A stretch of 64,000 nt of DNA from Pseudoxanthomonas sp. F37 (GCF_022965755.1 NZ_CP095187.1:1054001-1118000), one strand, 5' to 3'. Shown: positions 1 to 11,284, counted from the first letter of the stretch. Notes: generated by a model not told the origin, from the sequence alone. Program-made: numbers and translations.

Positions 1-795
1 GCGCAGCAGGTGCACGGCTTCTTCCACTTCGGCGACGGGCCGTTTCAGTTCCTGGGCGATGCCGTCCACGCCGCTGCGGGGAAGACGCTCCAGCGCCGTC
101 CCGGCGATCTTCAGCGCCAGCGACCTGCCCGGCGTGTCCTCGCCGAGTACGGACAATTGCAGCTGCAGGCATTCGCCCAGCGAACGTGCGGCCACGCCGA
201 CCGGATCGAAGCGCTGTACCTGGTGCAGCACGACCAGGATGTCCTCTTCCGCGGCTTCGATCTCCGGCCGCAGGGCCTGGGCTATCCCGGACAGCGGTTC
301 GCGCAGGTAGCCGTCGTCTTCCAGCGCGTCGATCAGCGCGGCGCCTATGCGGCGGTCGCGCGCCGACAGGTGCGACAGGTGCAGCTGCCACAGCAGGTGG
401 CCGTGCAGCGTATCGGCTTCGGCGACGCGCTCGGCGGGGCTGCCGCCGTCTTCGTCGTCGAACGATCCTCCACTGCCGGAGGATGTCCACGGGCCGTCGT
501 CCGGCGACCAGTCGTCGGGTTCGCCGGCGGCGACCCGTTCGTGGTCCCGTTCGTCCTGGGCCTGCGTCCGTTCCTCACGCGGTTCGTCTCCCGGAGGGCG
601 CTCGTCGTCGGCACCGCGCTGCGGGCCCGCATCCTGGCCGGGTTCGCTCCAGTCCAGCAGGGGATTGGTTTCCACCGCCTCGGTCAGCTCGATCTCGAGT
701 TCGGCGGTGGACATCTGCAGCAGCCGGATGGCCTGACGCAGCTGCGGCGTCATGACCAGATGCTGTCCCAGCGATGTCTGCAGGCGTGGCTTCAT
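1..795 (-). CDS. rpoN: RNA polymerase sigma-54 factor (5' part; rest beyond window edge)
   Basis: The protein starts at the ATG at 793-795 (MKPRLQTSLGQHLVMTPQ) and stays open to the window edge, giving 265 residues of a family usually about 470-500 long. The first 50 residues are the glutamine/leucine-rich region I that answers AAA+ activators (QLRQAIRLLQMSTAELE). A strongly acidic, low-complexity linker follows (about residues 55-110), then the start of the core-binding domain. The DNA-binding helix-turn-helix and RpoN box must lie outside the window. It is 45 bp upstream of lptB on the same strand; wait for reading order: transcription runs from lptC through lptA and lptB into rpoN, the common gammaproteobacterial arrangement. 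Identification rests on the region I sequence and on this synteny. Confidence 0.95.
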   Translation of the reverse strand, partial: MKPRLQTSLGQHLVMTPQLRQAIRLLQMSTAELEIELTEAVETNPLLDWSEPGQDAGPQRGADDERPPGDEPREERTQAQDERDHERVAAGEPDDWSPDDGPWTSSGSGGSFDDEDGGSPAERVAEADTLHGHLLWQLHLSHLSARDRRIGAALIDALEDDGYLREPLSGIAQALRPEIEAAEEDILVVLHQVQRFDPVGVAARSLGECLQLQLSVLGEDTPGRSLALKIAGTALERLPRSGVDGIAQELKRPVAEVEEAVHLLR

Positions 796-840
796 TCCCG
801 ACCTTGGAAACCCGTAGGCGGCCAATGCCGCCGACGGGGA

Positions 841-1560
841 TCACAGGCGGAAGGTTTCGCCCAGATACACCCGGCGTACGTCCGGATTGGCCAGCAACGC
901 GTCCGGGGCCCCCTGCGCCAGAACGCTACCGGCATTGAGGATATACGCCCGGTCGCAGATTCCCAAGGTTTCGCGCACGTTGTGGTCGGTGATCAGCACG
1001 CCGATGCCGCGATCCTTGAGGTGTTTCACGATGCGCTGGATCTCGCCGACCGAGATCGGATCGACGCCGGCGAAGGGTTCGTCCAGCAGCATCAGGCGCG
1101 GGCGGGCGGCGAGGGCGCGGGCGATCTCCACGCGCCGGCGCTCGCCGCCGGACAGGCTGGCGCCCAGTTGGTCGGCCACGTGGGTGACCTGCAGTTCGTC
1201 CAGCAGCGAGGCCAGCTCGCGCTCGATGCCGGCGCTGTCCAGGTCCTCGCGCAGTTCCAGCACCAGGCGGATGTTGTCGGCCACGCTGAGCTTGCGGAAC
1301 ACCGAGGGCTCCTGCGGCAGGTAACCCACGCCGAGCTTGGCGCGCTGGTACATCGGCTGGGCGGTGATGTCCTGGCCGTCCAGCTCGATCGTGCCCGCGT
1401 CGGCGGCCACCAGGCCGACGATCATGTAGAAGCAGGTGGTCTTGCCGGCGCCGTTGGGGCCCAGCAGGCCGACCACTTCGCCCGGCTGCAGGCTCAGGCC
1501 GAAGTCGGCGACGACCTCGCGCTGCTTGTAGCGCTTGCGCAGTCCCTTCGCGGTCAGCAT
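841..1560 (-). CDS. lptB: LPS export ABC transporter ATPase LptB
   Basis: Cytoplasmic ATPase that powers LptFG extraction of lipopolysaccharide from the inner membrane. At 239 residues it has the usual LptB length. All ABC motifs are visible: Walker A GPNGAGKT (34-41), Q-loop Gln82 in YLPQEPSVF, signature LSGGE (135-139), Walker B LMLLDE (155-160) and switch His192 in TDHNVRET. The wording of the Q-loop and switch regions is typical of LptB rather than of general importers. The start codon overlaps the lptA stop by one base (TGATG), so translation is probably coupled. The lptFG permease genes are not in this window, which is normal. Confidence 0.97.
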   Translation of the reverse strand: MLTAKGLRKRYKQREVVADFGLSLQPGEVVGLLGPNGAGKTTCFYMIVGLVAADAGTIELDGQDITAQPMYQRAKLGVGYLPQEPSVFRKLSVADNIRLVLELREDLDSAGIERELASLLDELQVTHVADQLGASLSGGERRRVEIARALAARPRLMLLDEPFAGVDPISVGEIQRIVKHLKDRGIGVLITDHNVRETLGICDRAYILNAGSVLAQGAPDALLANPDVRRVYLGETFRL

Positions 1561-2072
1561 CAGTTCTTGCCCTGTGCCGGCTGCGCGGACTTGGGCGGAA
1601 TGACGGTGCGCACGCGCGATCCGTCGCCGCCGCTTTCCACGTTGCCGGACTTCAGGTTGTAGGTCATGCGCTGACCGCTGTTGGAGCCGCGCGCTGTCTT
1701 GACGGTGTAGTTGCCGGTCATGGTCAGCGTTTCCTTGCGCAGGTCGTAGTCGACCGTATCGGCGGTGGCGTCCATCCAGGTGCCGTCATCCAGCTGCTGC
1801 CGCAACTTGACCTGCTTGCCCGTGAACACCGCCCGCGCGATCTCGCCGTCCGCCATGTAGACATCGGCGGCAGCGGACTGGATCTGCAGGCTGCCCTGGG
1901 TGATGACCACGCCTTGGGAGAGCACCGTCTTGCCATTGCCCTGCAGGTTGCCGTTGGAGTGGCCGGCATCGATGGTGGTGGCCTGGTTGCGGTCGCTGGA
2001 CTTGGCAAAGGCGACCGTGGCGGGCGCCAGGGCCAGCAGCAGGGCGATGCTAACGAGCAGTGCGCGGTTCAT
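1560..2072 (-). CDS. lptA: Periplasmic LPS-bridge protein LptA
   Basis: A 170-residue protein with a clear Sec signal peptide (hydrophobic core [19 protein letters not shown], cleavage probably near residue 23). It is followed by an OstA-type beta-jellyroll domain that oligomerises into the periplasmic LPS bridge between LptC and LptD. Repeated short beta segments such as [18 protein letters not shown] and [12 protein letters not shown] fit the family. The C-terminus is basic and disordered ([13 protein letters not shown]). It overlaps the end of lptC by 23 bp and the start of lptB by one base. The order lptC-lptA-lptB is the standard one and makes the call firm. Confidence 0.95.
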   Translation of the reverse strand: MNRALLVSIALLLALAPATVAFAKSSDRNQATTIDAGHSNGNLQGNGKTVLSQGVVITQGSLQIQSAAADVYMADGEIARAVFTGKQVKLRQQLDDGTWMDATADTVDYDLRKETLTMTGNYTVKTARGSNSGQRMTYNLKSGNVESGGDGSRVRTVIPPKSAQPAQGKN

Positions 2073-2613
2073 AGGTCGATTTCACCTGGGATTTGAAAAT
2101 GTAGTCCTTGGTCTTGAGGTTCGTCTCGAAACCAATGCCGCTCAGTCTAGAGCCTGGCTGGGTGAGGGTCACCCGCTCGTCGCTGGTGGCGAGGTCGCGG
2201 TCGGGATAGACGTTCAGCGACTGGGTCCTGAAGTGGATCTGCTGTGCGCCGCCCTGGGGCGGTATGCCATGGACATCGCCACGCAGGCGCATTTCCTCGC
2301 CCTTGGCGCTCAGCCAGCCGGTCTTGGAGCGCAGTTCCCACGAGCGGCCCTGCTCTTCCGGCAGCAGGAACAGCGGGGTGGTGATGGTGTAGGTCTGGTC
2401 CTGGGGATTGCGTTCCATCAGCGGGGCGCGTACCGCCACCGCCTCCTTGCCCTGGCTGTTGAGCGCGATCATCTCGAAGTCGCGCATCACGTAGTCGGAG
2501 CGGTCCACCAGCACGCGGTCCGGCGACGGGATGTCGCGGTTCTTCCAGGCCGACCAGCCGCTGACGATCGCGGCCAGCAGGAGGACCAGACCGAGGATGG
2601 CGCGCCAGCTCAT
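2050..2613 (-). CDS. lptC: LPS export inner-membrane anchor LptC
   Basis: The 187-residue product starts MSWRAILGLVLLLAAIVSG, with one N-terminal transmembrane helix (about residues 5-22) and a periplasmic beta-jellyroll domain, the LptC design that passes LPS from LptBFG to LptA. The start was chosen because the ATG at 2611-2613 overlaps the kdsC stop as ATGA and directly precedes the hydrophobic anchor; a longer reading upstream would run through kdsC in another frame. The stretch NVYPDRDLATSDERVTLTQP resembles the conserved LptC C-terminal part. The kdsC-lptC-lptA-lptB order supports it. Confidence 0.93.
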   Translation of the reverse strand: MSWRAILGLVLLLAAIVSGWSAWKNRDIPSPDRVLVDRSDYVMRDFEMIALNSQGKEAVAVRAPLMERNPQDQTYTITTPLFLLPEEQGRSWELRSKTGWLSAKGEEMRLRGDVHGIPPQGGAQQIHFRTQSLNVYPDRDLATSDERVTLTQPGSRLSGIGFETNLKTKDYIFKSQVKSTYEPRTAR

Positions 2614-3155
2614 GCCACGCCCCCTTCGAAGACCGGTGCGTGGCCCTGTGCGCCCAGCAGCAGGTCGCAGGCCTCGCGGGCGGCGCCCAGGCCGGCGGGC
2701 CGGCGGGTCCGCCAGTGCGCGCGCCGGGCGGTCCAGGGATGCGCATCCGCCGGCGCGATGGCCAGTCCCACCGCATCGAACGGCGGCACGTCCGGCAGGT
2801 CGTCGCCCATGAAGGCCACCTCGTCCAGCCCGATCGCCAGCGTCGCGCACAGCTCGCGCACCTTGCCCAGCTTGTCCTTGACGCCGGTGAACACCTGGAC
2901 GCCCAGTTCGCGGCCGCGCGCCACCGCCACGGTGCCGCCACGCGCGGTGATGAAGGCCACCTCGATGCCGGCGCGCTTCAGCAGCACCAGGCCCTGGCCG
3001 TCCTGCACGTGGAAGGTCTTCTGTTCGCGTCCTTCGCTGTCCAGGTAGAGGCGCCCGTCGGTCAGCGTGCCGTCCACGTCGAAGCACGCCAGCCGGATGC
3101 ACGCGGCACGGGCCAGCACGTCGTCGGTCAGGTCGTGGAGGTGGCTCAGGGGCAT
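2610..3155 (-). CDS. kdsC: 3-deoxy-D-manno-octulosonate 8-phosphate phosphatase KdsC
   Basis: HAD-superfamily phosphatase that dephosphorylates Kdo-8-P in Kdo synthesis for the LPS core. The 181-residue product shows motif I FDVDGTLTDG (nucleophile Asp and general acid Asp, about residues 25-34), motif II Thr in TARGG and motif III GDDLPD, and it lacks a cap domain, as KdsC proteins do. Motif III reads GDDLPD where many KdsC enzymes have GDD(M/L)xD, so the metal-binding acids are intact. It overlaps lptC by four bases and lies 60 bp downstream of kdsD, so the two Kdo enzymes and the Lpt genes are likely co-transcribed. Confidence 0.95.
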   Translation of the reverse strand: MPLSHLHDLTDDVLARAACIRLACFDVDGTLTDGRLYLDSEGREQKTFHVQDGQGLVLLKRAGIEVAFITARGGTVAVARGRELGVQVFTGVKDKLGKVRELCATLAIGLDEVAFMGDDLPDVPPFDAVGLAIAPADAHPWTARRAHWRTRRPAGLGAAREACDLLLGAQGHAPVFEGGVA

Positions 3156-3215
3156 GGGGACAGGATGGGCGGCGGAAGGAGGAACGGCAAGGATGCGGGG
3201 CGGCGAGCCCGGCGG

Positions 3216-4220
3216 TTACACCACGCGGGCACGCAACAGGTCGTGAATGTTGAGGGCGCCGACCGGGCGCTGTTCATCGTCCACCACGATCAGGCCGCTG
3301 ATCTTGTGGGTTTCCATCAGGCGCGCGGCCTCCACGGCCAGCTGGTCGGCGCCGATGGTCCTGGGCTGACGCGTCATCACGTCGGCGATGCGCGCCGTGC
3401 GCACGTCCAGCGCCGGATTGTCGAGCGTGCGGCGCAGGTCGCCGTCGGTGAAAAGACCGGCCAGGCGACCTTCGGCATCGACGACGGCGGTCATGCCCAG
3501 GCGTTTGCGGCTCATCTCCACCAGGGCCTGGCTGAGGGTCGCGCCCGCGTCCACGCGCGGCACGTCGTCGCCGGCATGCATCACGTCGGTGATGTGCAGC
3601 AGCAGGCGGCGGCCGAGGCTGCCGGCGGGGTGCGAGCGGGCGAAATCGTCGGCAGTGAAGCCGCGCGCGTCCAGCAAGGCCACGGCCAGCGCATCGCCCA
3701 TCGCCAGTGAGGCGGTGGTGCTGCTGGTGGGCGCCAGGTCGAGCGGGCAGGCCTCGGCCGGCACGCTGACATCCAGGTGGAAGTCGCTTTCGCGCGCCAG
3801 CGTCGACTGCGGTCGGCCGGTCATGGCGATGACGGTGTTGCCCTGGCGCTTGAGCACCGGCAGCAGCATCAGCACTTCGTCCGATTCGCCGGAGTACGAG
3901 AGCGCCAGCACCACGTCCGCATCGGTGATCATGCCCAGGTCGCCGTGGCCGGCCTCGCCCGGATGGACGTAGAAGGCGGGTGTTCCCGTCGATGCCAGTG
4001 TCGCCGCGATCTTGCGGGCGACATGGCCGGACTTGCCCATGCCGGTGCAGACCACGCGGCCCTGGCCGGCGAGGATGGCCTGGCAGGCGGCCGAGAACGA
4101 ACCGTCGAGGCGGGCAGCCAGCGCCTCCAGCGCACGCGCCTCGATCTCGATGACCCGACGGCCGCTGGCCGCCAGGCTGGCGGGCGAGACGGGCAGGGTC
4201 AGGGAGGAGGGCTGGGGCAT
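3216..4220 (-). CDS. kdsD: D-arabinose 5-phosphate isomerase (KpsF/GutQ family)
   Basis: Converts ribulose 5-phosphate to arabinose 5-phosphate, the precursor of Kdo. The 334-residue product has a SIS domain (about residues 40-180; GMGKSGHVARKIAATLASTG, LSYSGESDE) and two C-terminal CBS repeats (about 205-330; VMTRQPRTI, LMETHKISGLIVVDDE). This is the full-length KdsD layout rather than a SIS-only protein. It is the first gene of the minus-strand run into kdsC and the lpt genes and is divergent from ibaG/murA, with about 50 bp between the two starts. A GutQ-like paralogue role is possible, but the position beside kdsC favours KdsD. Confidence 0.95.
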   Translation of the reverse strand: MPQPSSLTLPVSPASLAASGRRVIEIEARALEALAARLDGSFSAACQAILAGQGRVVCTGMGKSGHVARKIAATLASTGTPAFYVHPGEAGHGDLGMITDADVVLALSYSGESDEVLMLLPVLKRQGNTVIAMTGRPQSTLARESDFHLDVSVPAEACPLDLAPTSSTTASLAMGDALAVALLDARGFTADDFARSHPAGSLGRRLLLHITDVMHAGDDVPRVDAGATLSQALVEMSRKRLGMTAVVDAEGRLAGLFTDGDLRRTLDNPALDVRTARIADVMTRQPRTIGADQLAVEAARLMETHKISGLIVVDDEQRPVGALNIHDLLRARVV

Positions 4221-4240
4221 GCGGGCGGGACGCCGACGGG

Positions 4241-4246
4241 TAGAAT
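4241..4246 (+). promoter_or_regulatory. Possible -10 element (TAGAAT) of ibaG-murA
   Basis: TAGAAT lies 27 bases upstream of the ibaG start in the short divergent gap with kdsD. I see no good -35 hexamer at normal spacing. The same TAGAAT hexamer stands ahead of hutD (23755) and the lysC-lysA fusion (57313), which makes it a plausible local -10 form. Confidence 0.3.
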
Positions 4247-4273
4247 GGCCGGGTATTTTATTAGGAAAGCCCG

Positions 4274-6272
<1,999 letters not shown>

Positions 6273-6273
6273 G

Positions 6274-6301
6274 AAAAGCCCGGCATCGCCGGGCTTTTTT
6301 T
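6274..6301. terminator. Bidirectional rho-independent terminator
   Basis: An 11-bp stem (AAAAGCCCGGC / GCCGGGCTTTT) with an ATC loop and T-runs on both strands. It begins just after the stop of the EF-hand gene and lies 20 bp beyond the end of the convergent DUF3108 gene, so it can serve both directions. Confidence 0.9.
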
Positions 6302-6320
6302 ACGGCGGCGCCGGGATGAC

Positions 6321-7010
6321 TCAGCGCCAGGATTTCAGCGTCAGGTCGATGGTGTCCTGGCCGTTTTCGCGCTGCAGGATGCGCGCGGGCACCGGGGCAT
6401 CGGCCACCACCCAGACGATGGTCTGCTTGTCGCCATCGGTGCGCACGACCTTGGTGGCCTCCTGTGGCTTGCCTGCGACCGTGATGCGCTCTTTTCCGGC
6501 CACCTGATAGGTCATGGGCTTGGCGCGGCCGTTCTCCACCATGCGATAAGTCAGCGGCCTGCCGGCGGCCACGTCGCGCACGATGGCCAGGTTGACCAGC
6601 AGCGCATCCATGTCGCCGGCGGCCAGCTTCACCGGGCCGGCGCGGTCGGGCTTCACGTCGCCGCTCCACGTGGCCTGGGCCTTGGACCAGTCGTAGACCG
6701 TGTTGACGTTCTTCTTCTTGATCAGCAGGCGCGAGGTGTCGCTGCTGCTGAGCGGCCGCATGCGTCCATCCTGCACGTCGAACACGGTCTTCTGGCTGAG
6801 GTCCACGGCCTGGTTGCGCACGCTCAGCGTGTACTGCCAGCGATCGCCGGGCTGCGGCGAGACGGACATCTGGCCTTCGCCCACCATGCCCAGCGCACTG
6901 GCGTTGTACTGGGCGGTGAAGGCTTCGACGGCCAGCGCGGGTGCGCTGGTGGCGGCCAGCAGGGCGGCGGCCAGCAGCGTGCGGGGCATGGCAAGGGTGT
7001 TCTTCAGCAT
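6321..7010 (-). CDS. DUF3108 domain protein (second of a tandem pair)
   Basis: A 229-residue secreted protein with a signal peptide (TLLAAALLAATSAPALA) and a DUF3108 beta-rich domain (YNASALGMVGEGQMS near the N-terminus, ILQRENGQDTIDLTLKSWR at the end). Its function is unknown; the family is periplasmic or outer-membrane associated. It is a diverged duplicate of the upstream gene: both share the pattern of FTAQYNA/FVASYQA, PVPARILQRENGQD/PTPVRILQREDGQD and an internal ALLxNLAxxRD. The ATG at 7010 was chosen; a GTG at 7016 that overlaps the previous stop (GTGA) is a possible alternative. Confidence 0.85.
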   Translation of the reverse strand: MLKNTLAMPRTLLAAALLAATSAPALAVEAFTAQYNASALGMVGEGQMSVSPQPGDRWQYTLSVRNQAVDLSQKTVFDVQDGRMRPLSSSDTSRLLIKKKNVNTVYDWSKAQATWSGDVKPDRAGPVKLAAGDMDALLVNLAIVRDVAAGRPLTYRMVENGRAKPMTYQVAGKERITVAGKPQEATKVVRTDGDKQTIVWVVADAPVPARILQRENGQDTIDLTLKSWR

Positions 7011-7012
7011 GT

Positions 7013-7729
7013 TCACGGTACTCCCTGATATTCGACCAGGCGCAGATCCACGCCGTCCTGGCCGTCTTCCCGCTGCAGGATGCGCACGGGGGTGGGTACG
7101 CCATCGGCGACCCAGAAGATGGTCTCGTCGTTGCCGCCGTTGGACCGGCTCACACGCAGGGCACTGTAACTCAGGTCCTCGATCGTGATGTTTTCGGGCT
7201 CGGGCGAGACCACGTACTGGTAGTCGCGCACGCGGCCGTTGTCGACCACGCGGTAGGCCAGTTGCCTGCCGGGGGCGGCGTCGCGGATCACCGCCAGGTT
7301 CATCAGCAGGGCGCTCATGTCGCCGGCCTGCAAGGGCAACGGCGCCCGCCGGTCCTTCTTGATGTCGCCCTGCCACCGGGCGGTGCCGCTCCTCCAGTCG
7401 TAGGTGCCGACCATCTTCCTGCCCATCAGCAGGGCGTGACGGACGGTGGCCTGGCTGAGCGGGCGGAACTGCCCGTCGCGGGTGTCGAACACCGTGCTCT
7501 GCTCGATGTTCAGTCCCGCCAGGCGCGCGAAGCCGCGCGTGCCCTTGACGTTGAGGTCGATCTGCCATTGGTCGCCCGCGCGCGGAGTCACCTTCATGCT
7601 GGCGTTGCCGGCCAGCTTGCCCTCGTTGTAGGCCTGATAGCTGGCCACGAACGGCTCCAGCGCCCGGGTGGGCGCGGCGGAACCGGCCAGAGCGAGGCCG
7701 AGCAGCAGGGAACGGAGAGGGAAGAACAT
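7013..7729 (-). CDS. DUF3108 domain protein (first of a tandem pair)
   Basis: A 238-residue protein starting MFFPLRSLLLGLALAGSAAP, a Sec signal peptide, followed by a DUF3108 domain. The reading frame remains open upstream to 7801, but that extension overlaps the end of purN and has no signal-like sequence, so the ATG at 7729 is preferred. It begins nine bases after the purN stop, so it belongs to the purM-purN transcription unit although no purine role is evident. Function unknown. Confidence 0.85.
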   Translation of the reverse strand: MFFPLRSLLLGLALAGSAAPTRALEPFVASYQAYNEGKLAGNASMKVTPRAGDQWQIDLNVKGTRGFARLAGLNIEQSTVFDTRDGQFRPLSQATVRHALLMGRKMVGTYDWRSGTARWQGDIKKDRRAPLPLQAGDMSALLMNLAVIRDAAPGRQLAYRVVDNGRVRDYQYVVSPEPENITIEDLSYSALRVSRSNGGNDETIFWVADGVPTPVRILQREDGQDGVDLRLVEYQGVP

Positions 7730-7737
7730 CCGGGGGG

Positions 7738-8391
7738 TCAGGAAACCAATCGGTCGGCCGAATCTAGGGACAGGGGATTTAATAGCGGCTGACCGTGACA
7801 AAGCGTGATGTCGCCCTGTTCAGCCAGCGCGCCCGACGCCGCCAGCCCCAGGACGGCGACCAGCAGGGCGTGCTCGCGTGGAAGCAGCCGTGCCGCCAGT
7901 GTCTCGGGCGTGTCGCCGGCCAGGACGGGCACCCGGACCTGGGCCACCACGGTGCCCGCATCCAGTTCAGGAATGACGAAGTGGACGCTGGCGCCGTGCT
8001 CACGGTCGCCGGCCTCCAGGGCGCGTGCGTGGGTGTGCAGGCCGCGGTATTTCGGCAGCAGCGACGGGTGGATATTCAGCAGGCGGCCGCGGAACCGCGC
8101 GATGAACGCGTCCCCCAGGATGCGCATGTAGCCCGCGCACACCACCCAGTCGGGCCGGGTGGCGGCCACCGCGTCCGCCAGTGCGGCTTCATAGGCGGCG
8201 CGCTCGGAAAAGGCGGCAGGCCGGGCGCTCCAGCGCTTTTCGGGCGGGACTTGTTGCAGGGCGGGCGCGGCCGGCCTGTCCGAGAACACCCCCACCACGT
8301 CCGCCTGCAGCGCGCCGGCCCCGATGGCGCGCAGGATCGCCTGCAGGTTGCTGCCCCTGCCCGAGGCCAGCACGGCCAGGCGCGCGGTCAT
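7738..8391 (-). CDS. purN: Phosphoribosylglycinamide formyltransferase PurN
   Basis: Folate-dependent third step of de novo purine synthesis (GAR to FGAR). The 217-residue product has the N-terminal phosphate-binding loop LASGRGSNLQAI, the VCAGYMRIL segment, and the catalytic NIHPSLLPKYRGLHTHARAL with Asn/His, then the SVHFVIPELDAGTVVAQ motif with the catalytic Asp. Its start overlaps the DUF2238 gene stop by four bases. It lies in the usual purM-purN order, here separated by a membrane gene. Confidence 0.96.
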   Translation of the reverse strand: MTARLAVLASGRGSNLQAILRAIGAGALQADVVGVFSDRPAAPALQQVPPEKRWSARPAAFSERAAYEAALADAVAATRPDWVVCAGYMRILGDAFIARFRGRLLNIHPSLLPKYRGLHTHARALEAGDREHGASVHFVIPELDAGTVVAQVRVPVLAGDTPETLAARLLPREHALLVAVLGLAASGALAEQGDITLCHGQPLLNPLSLDSADRLVS

Positions 8392-9008
8392 GCCGTGCTC
8401 CCGCGGCGCTCTGCGCGCGCCAGGGGCCACACCAGCAGGGCGCCGAGGGTGGCCAGCAGCATGTCCGCATGCGCGTCCCATACATCGCCCTGCTGGCCGT
8501 TGTAGGACTCCGCGGCTTCCGGCGACATCGTCAGCGCGATGCCCCATTCCAGCCATTCGTACAGCAGGCTCGTGCACATGATCAGCATCACCGTCACCGC
8601 GAAGGCATGTCCCACCGCCAGCGACGGCCAGCGCTGGCGCAGCCAGTGCCAGACCGCGGGCGTGAAGCACAGCCCGTAGATCAGGTGGATGAACCGGTCG
8701 AAGTGGTTGCGGTGCCAGCCGAAGGCCTGCGCCGGCGACCAGCCGGTGGCCGCCTGCAGCCAGGCGTCGTAGGGCACGTAGGAATACAGCCAGCGCGCGC
8801 CGATGCAATGCGCCACGATGAAGGCGCAGATCAGCGCGAAGTGCGCCGGACGCAGCGGCCAGCGGCGGTCGTGCCACCACAGCCAGCCCAGGCCCAGGAC
8901 CGTCAGGCTGCTGTGCATGCCCTGTTCCAGCGGCCAGCGCGGCGCGATCCAACTGGCGGCGAACACCGCCAGCGTCAGCCCGAAGGCGATCGCCTTGCTG
9001 CGCGGCAT
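8388..9008 (-). CDS. DUF2238 (YjdF-like) integral membrane protein
   Basis: A 206-residue polytopic membrane protein with about six hydrophobic helices. The polar signatures HRNHFDRFIHL, LYEWLEW and QGDVWDAHADM are the conserved His/Asp/Glu clusters of the DUF2238/YjdF family; they could bind metal, but no function is established. It sits between purM (seven bases upstream) and purN (ATGA overlap), so it is certainly in the same transcript. I see no purine-related feature and regard the linkage as positional. Confidence 0.85.
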   Translation of the reverse strand: MPRSKAIAFGLTLAVFAASWIAPRWPLEQGMHSSLTVLGLGWLWWHDRRWPLRPAHFALICAFIVAHCIGARWLYSYVPYDAWLQAATGWSPAQAFGWHRNHFDRFIHLIYGLCFTPAVWHWLRQRWPSLAVGHAFAVTVMLIMCTSLLYEWLEWGIALTMSPEAAESYNGQQGDVWDAHADMLLATLGALLVWPLARAERRGSTA

Positions 9009-9015
9009 GCCGCGA

Positions 9016-10032
9016 TCAGCCGATGCGGACGCGTTCGCCGCCCGGGGCGGTGACGACTTCGCCGATCTGCCAGTGCGCCAGCTGCAGGCGCGCCAGATCG
9101 GCCTGCACCGCGGCCAGCTGGTCCGGCGCCACCACCAGCACGAAGCCGATGCCGCAGTTGAAGGTGCGCCACATCTCGGTGTTTTCCACCGCGCCTTCGC
9201 GCTGCAGCCAGTCGAACACCGGCGGCAGCGTCCAGGCGCTGGCGTCGATGTCCAGGCCCAGGCCATCGGGGATGACGCGGATGATGTTCTCGGTCAGTCC
9301 GCCGCCGGTGATGTGCGCCATGCCATGCAGGTCGTGCGCCTGCAGCAGCTCCAGGATCGGCTTCACGTACAGGGTGGTCGGCGCCATCAGCGCATCGGCC
9401 AGTTTCACGCCGCCCACATCGAGGTCGGCGGGTCGTCCGGCGCGGTCGTAGATGCGCCGTACCAGCGAATAGCCGTTGGAATGCGGACCGCTGGAGGCGA
9501 TGCCGATGAGCACGTCGCCGGCACGCACCTTGGCGCCGTCCAGCAGGCGCGACTTCTCCACCGCCGCCACGCAGAAGCCGGCCAGGTCGTATTCGCCCGG
9601 GCCGTACATGTCGGGCATCTCGGCGGTCTCGCCGCCGATCAGCGCGCAGCCGGACAGTTCGCAGCCGCGCGCGATGCCGCCGACCACGGCGACCGTGGTA
9701 TCCACATCGAGCTTGCCGGTGGCGAAGTAGTCGAGGAAGAACAGCGGCTCGGCGCCCTGCACCAGCACGTCGTTCACGCACATGGCGACCAGGTCGATGC
9801 CGATGGTGTCGTGACGGCCCAGCTGCTGCGCCAGCTTCAGCTTGGTGCCCACCCCGTCGGTGCCCGAAACCAGCACCGGCTCGCGGTACTTGCCGGACAG
9901 GTCGAACAGCGCGCCGAAGCCGCCCAGGCCGCCCATCACCTCCGGGCGGAAGCTGCGCTTGACCAGCGGCTTGATGCGCTCGACCAGCTCGTTGCCGGCG
10001 TCGATGTCGACACCCGCGTCGCGATAGGTCAT
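9016..10032 (-). CDS. purM: Phosphoribosylformylglycinamidine cyclo-ligase PurM
   Basis: AIR synthetase, fifth step of purine synthesis. The 338-residue product from the ATG at 10032 ([17 protein letters not shown]) matches the family length. Signature segments are [46 protein letters not shown] and [15 protein letters not shown] 33 bases further upstream could add 11 residues, but the ATG matches the family N-terminus. It is the first gene of a five-gene minus-strand unit with the DUF2238 gene, purN and the DUF3108 pair. The 169-bp gap to the divergent DUF2066 gene must hold its promoter; I see no clear operator there. Confidence 0.97.
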   Translation of the reverse strand: MTYRDAGVDIDAGNELVERIKPLVKRSFRPEVMGGLGGFGALFDLSGKYREPVLVSGTDGVGTKLKLAQQLGRHDTIGIDLVAMCVNDVLVQGAEPLFFLDYFATGKLDVDTTVAVVGGIARGCELSGCALIGGETAEMPDMYGPGEYDLAGFCVAAVEKSRLLDGAKVRAGDVLIGIASSGPHSNGYSLVRRIYDRAGRPADLDVGGVKLADALMAPTTLYVKPILELLQAHDLHGMAHITGGGLTENIIRVIPDGLGLDIDASAWTLPPVFDWLQREGAVENTEMWRTFNCGIGFVLVVAPDQLAAVQADLARLQLAHWQIGEVVTAPGGERVRIG

Positions 10033-10201
10033 CGGGGTGGAGGCAGGGGGCGTGGGCTGGGTCACGGGCGGTCGTCGGTGGGCGAGAGGTGGGATTTTAA
10101 AGGAATCGGGTGGTCGCGCGGCCGTCCTGAACGGGTGACGTTGGCGGGCAAGGCCCATTCGCGCAACAATTCGAGGGGTCTGTAGAGCCCAAGGACGCTC
10201 G

Positions 10202-11284
10202 ATGCGCCGCACCTCCGCTATCGCCCTCGCCGCCGCCCTGCTGCTGGCGGCCATGACCTTGAGCGCCGCCGCGCTGGCGCAGTCCGGGCTGCGCACGGAG
10301 GGCGATGCGGTCTCCGCGCGCGGTCTGTACCAGGCGGAGGTCCCCGTCAACGGACAGGGCGAAGAGGAGCGCCAGGGCGGCTTCGCGCGCGCACTCGGCA
10401 GCGTGCTGGCCAAGCTCAGCGGCGACCGTTCGGCGATGTCGCGCCCGGGCGTGGGCGCCGAGCTGCGCAATGCCCGGGACTACGTGGAGGGTTACGACTA
10501 CCGCCAGGACCAGGGCACGTCGCCCACCGGCGCGCCGACCTTCCGCACCACGCTGGTGGTGCGCTTCGACGAAGAGCAGGTCAACGGCCTGGCCGGTGCA
10601 CTGGGCCTGCCGGTCTGGCCGCAGCCCCGCCCCAAGCCGGTGGTCTGGCTGGCCATCAACGACGGCAGCGGGCCGCGCCTGATGGGACTGCAGCACGCCA
10701 ACGCCGCCCGGCCGCTGCTCAATCGCGCCATCGAGCGCGGCTACAGCCTGGGCCTGCCGGCAGGCGGCGCCGCCGAGCAGGCGCTGGTCGGCGCCATCTG
10801 GCGCCAGGACACGGCGGCGGTGGCGCGCGCATCGGCGCGCTACAGCCCGCCCATGCAACTGGTGGGCAAGCTGTACCGCGACAAGGGCGGCTGGACCGCC
10901 GACTGGGTGTTCGTCGACGCCGGCAAGGTGCTGGCGAAATGGTCGGTCAGCGATGCCGACGCGCGCCGCGCGATGGCGTCCGGCGCCGACGGCACGGCCG
11001 ACGCACTGGTGAAGCGCTATGGCAAGCGGGGCAGCGCCGGGCCCGCCGGCACCTACCGCGTGCTGTTCACCGGCATCCGCAGCACCGACGACTACCTGCG
11101 CCTGACCGGCCACCTGCAGAAGATGGCCGTGGTCCGCCGCATCACGCCGGTGCGCGCCAGCGGCGACACCCTGGAACTCGATCTCGAACTCGTTTCCGGC
11201 CTGGCAGGCTTCCGCCGCACGATGGGCGACGAGGCTCCGTTCACCGGCGGCGAAGGCGAGCCGCCCGCCTATCAGATGCGCTGA
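10202..11284 (+). CDS. DUF2066 domain secreted protein
   Basis: A 360-residue protein with a signal peptide ([22 protein letters not shown]) and the DUF2066 region that begins near [20 protein letters not shown] and continues through [12 protein letters not shown]. The function of the family is unknown. In gammaproteobacteria it is typically found next to purM, a PerM-like permease and hda, exactly as here. An AAGGA ribosome-binding site lies just upstream. Spacing to the next gene is 14 bp, so the three plus-strand genes probably form an operon. Confidence 0.88.
   Translation: MRRTSAIALAAALLLAAMTLSAAALAQSGLRTEGDAVSARGLYQAEVPVNGQGEEERQGGFARALGSVLAKLSGDRSAMSRPGVGAELRNARDYVEGYDYRQDQGTSPTGAPTFRTTLVVRFDEEQVNGLAGALGLPVWPQPRPKPVVWLAINDGSGPRLMGLQHANAARPLLNRAIERGYSLGLPAGGAAEQALVGAIWRQDTAAVARASARYSPPMQLVGKLYRDKGGWTADWVFVDAGKVLAKWSVSDADARRAMASGADGTADALVKRYGKRGSAGPAGTYRVLFTGIRSTDDYLRLTGHLQKMAVVRRITPVRASGDTLELDLELVSGLAGFRRTMGDEAPFTGGEGEPPAYQMR

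Noticed and set aside
10-1662. 550-codon plus-strand frame over rpoN, lptB and lptA
   Set aside because: Covers three well-identified minus-strand genes and has no coherent protein features.
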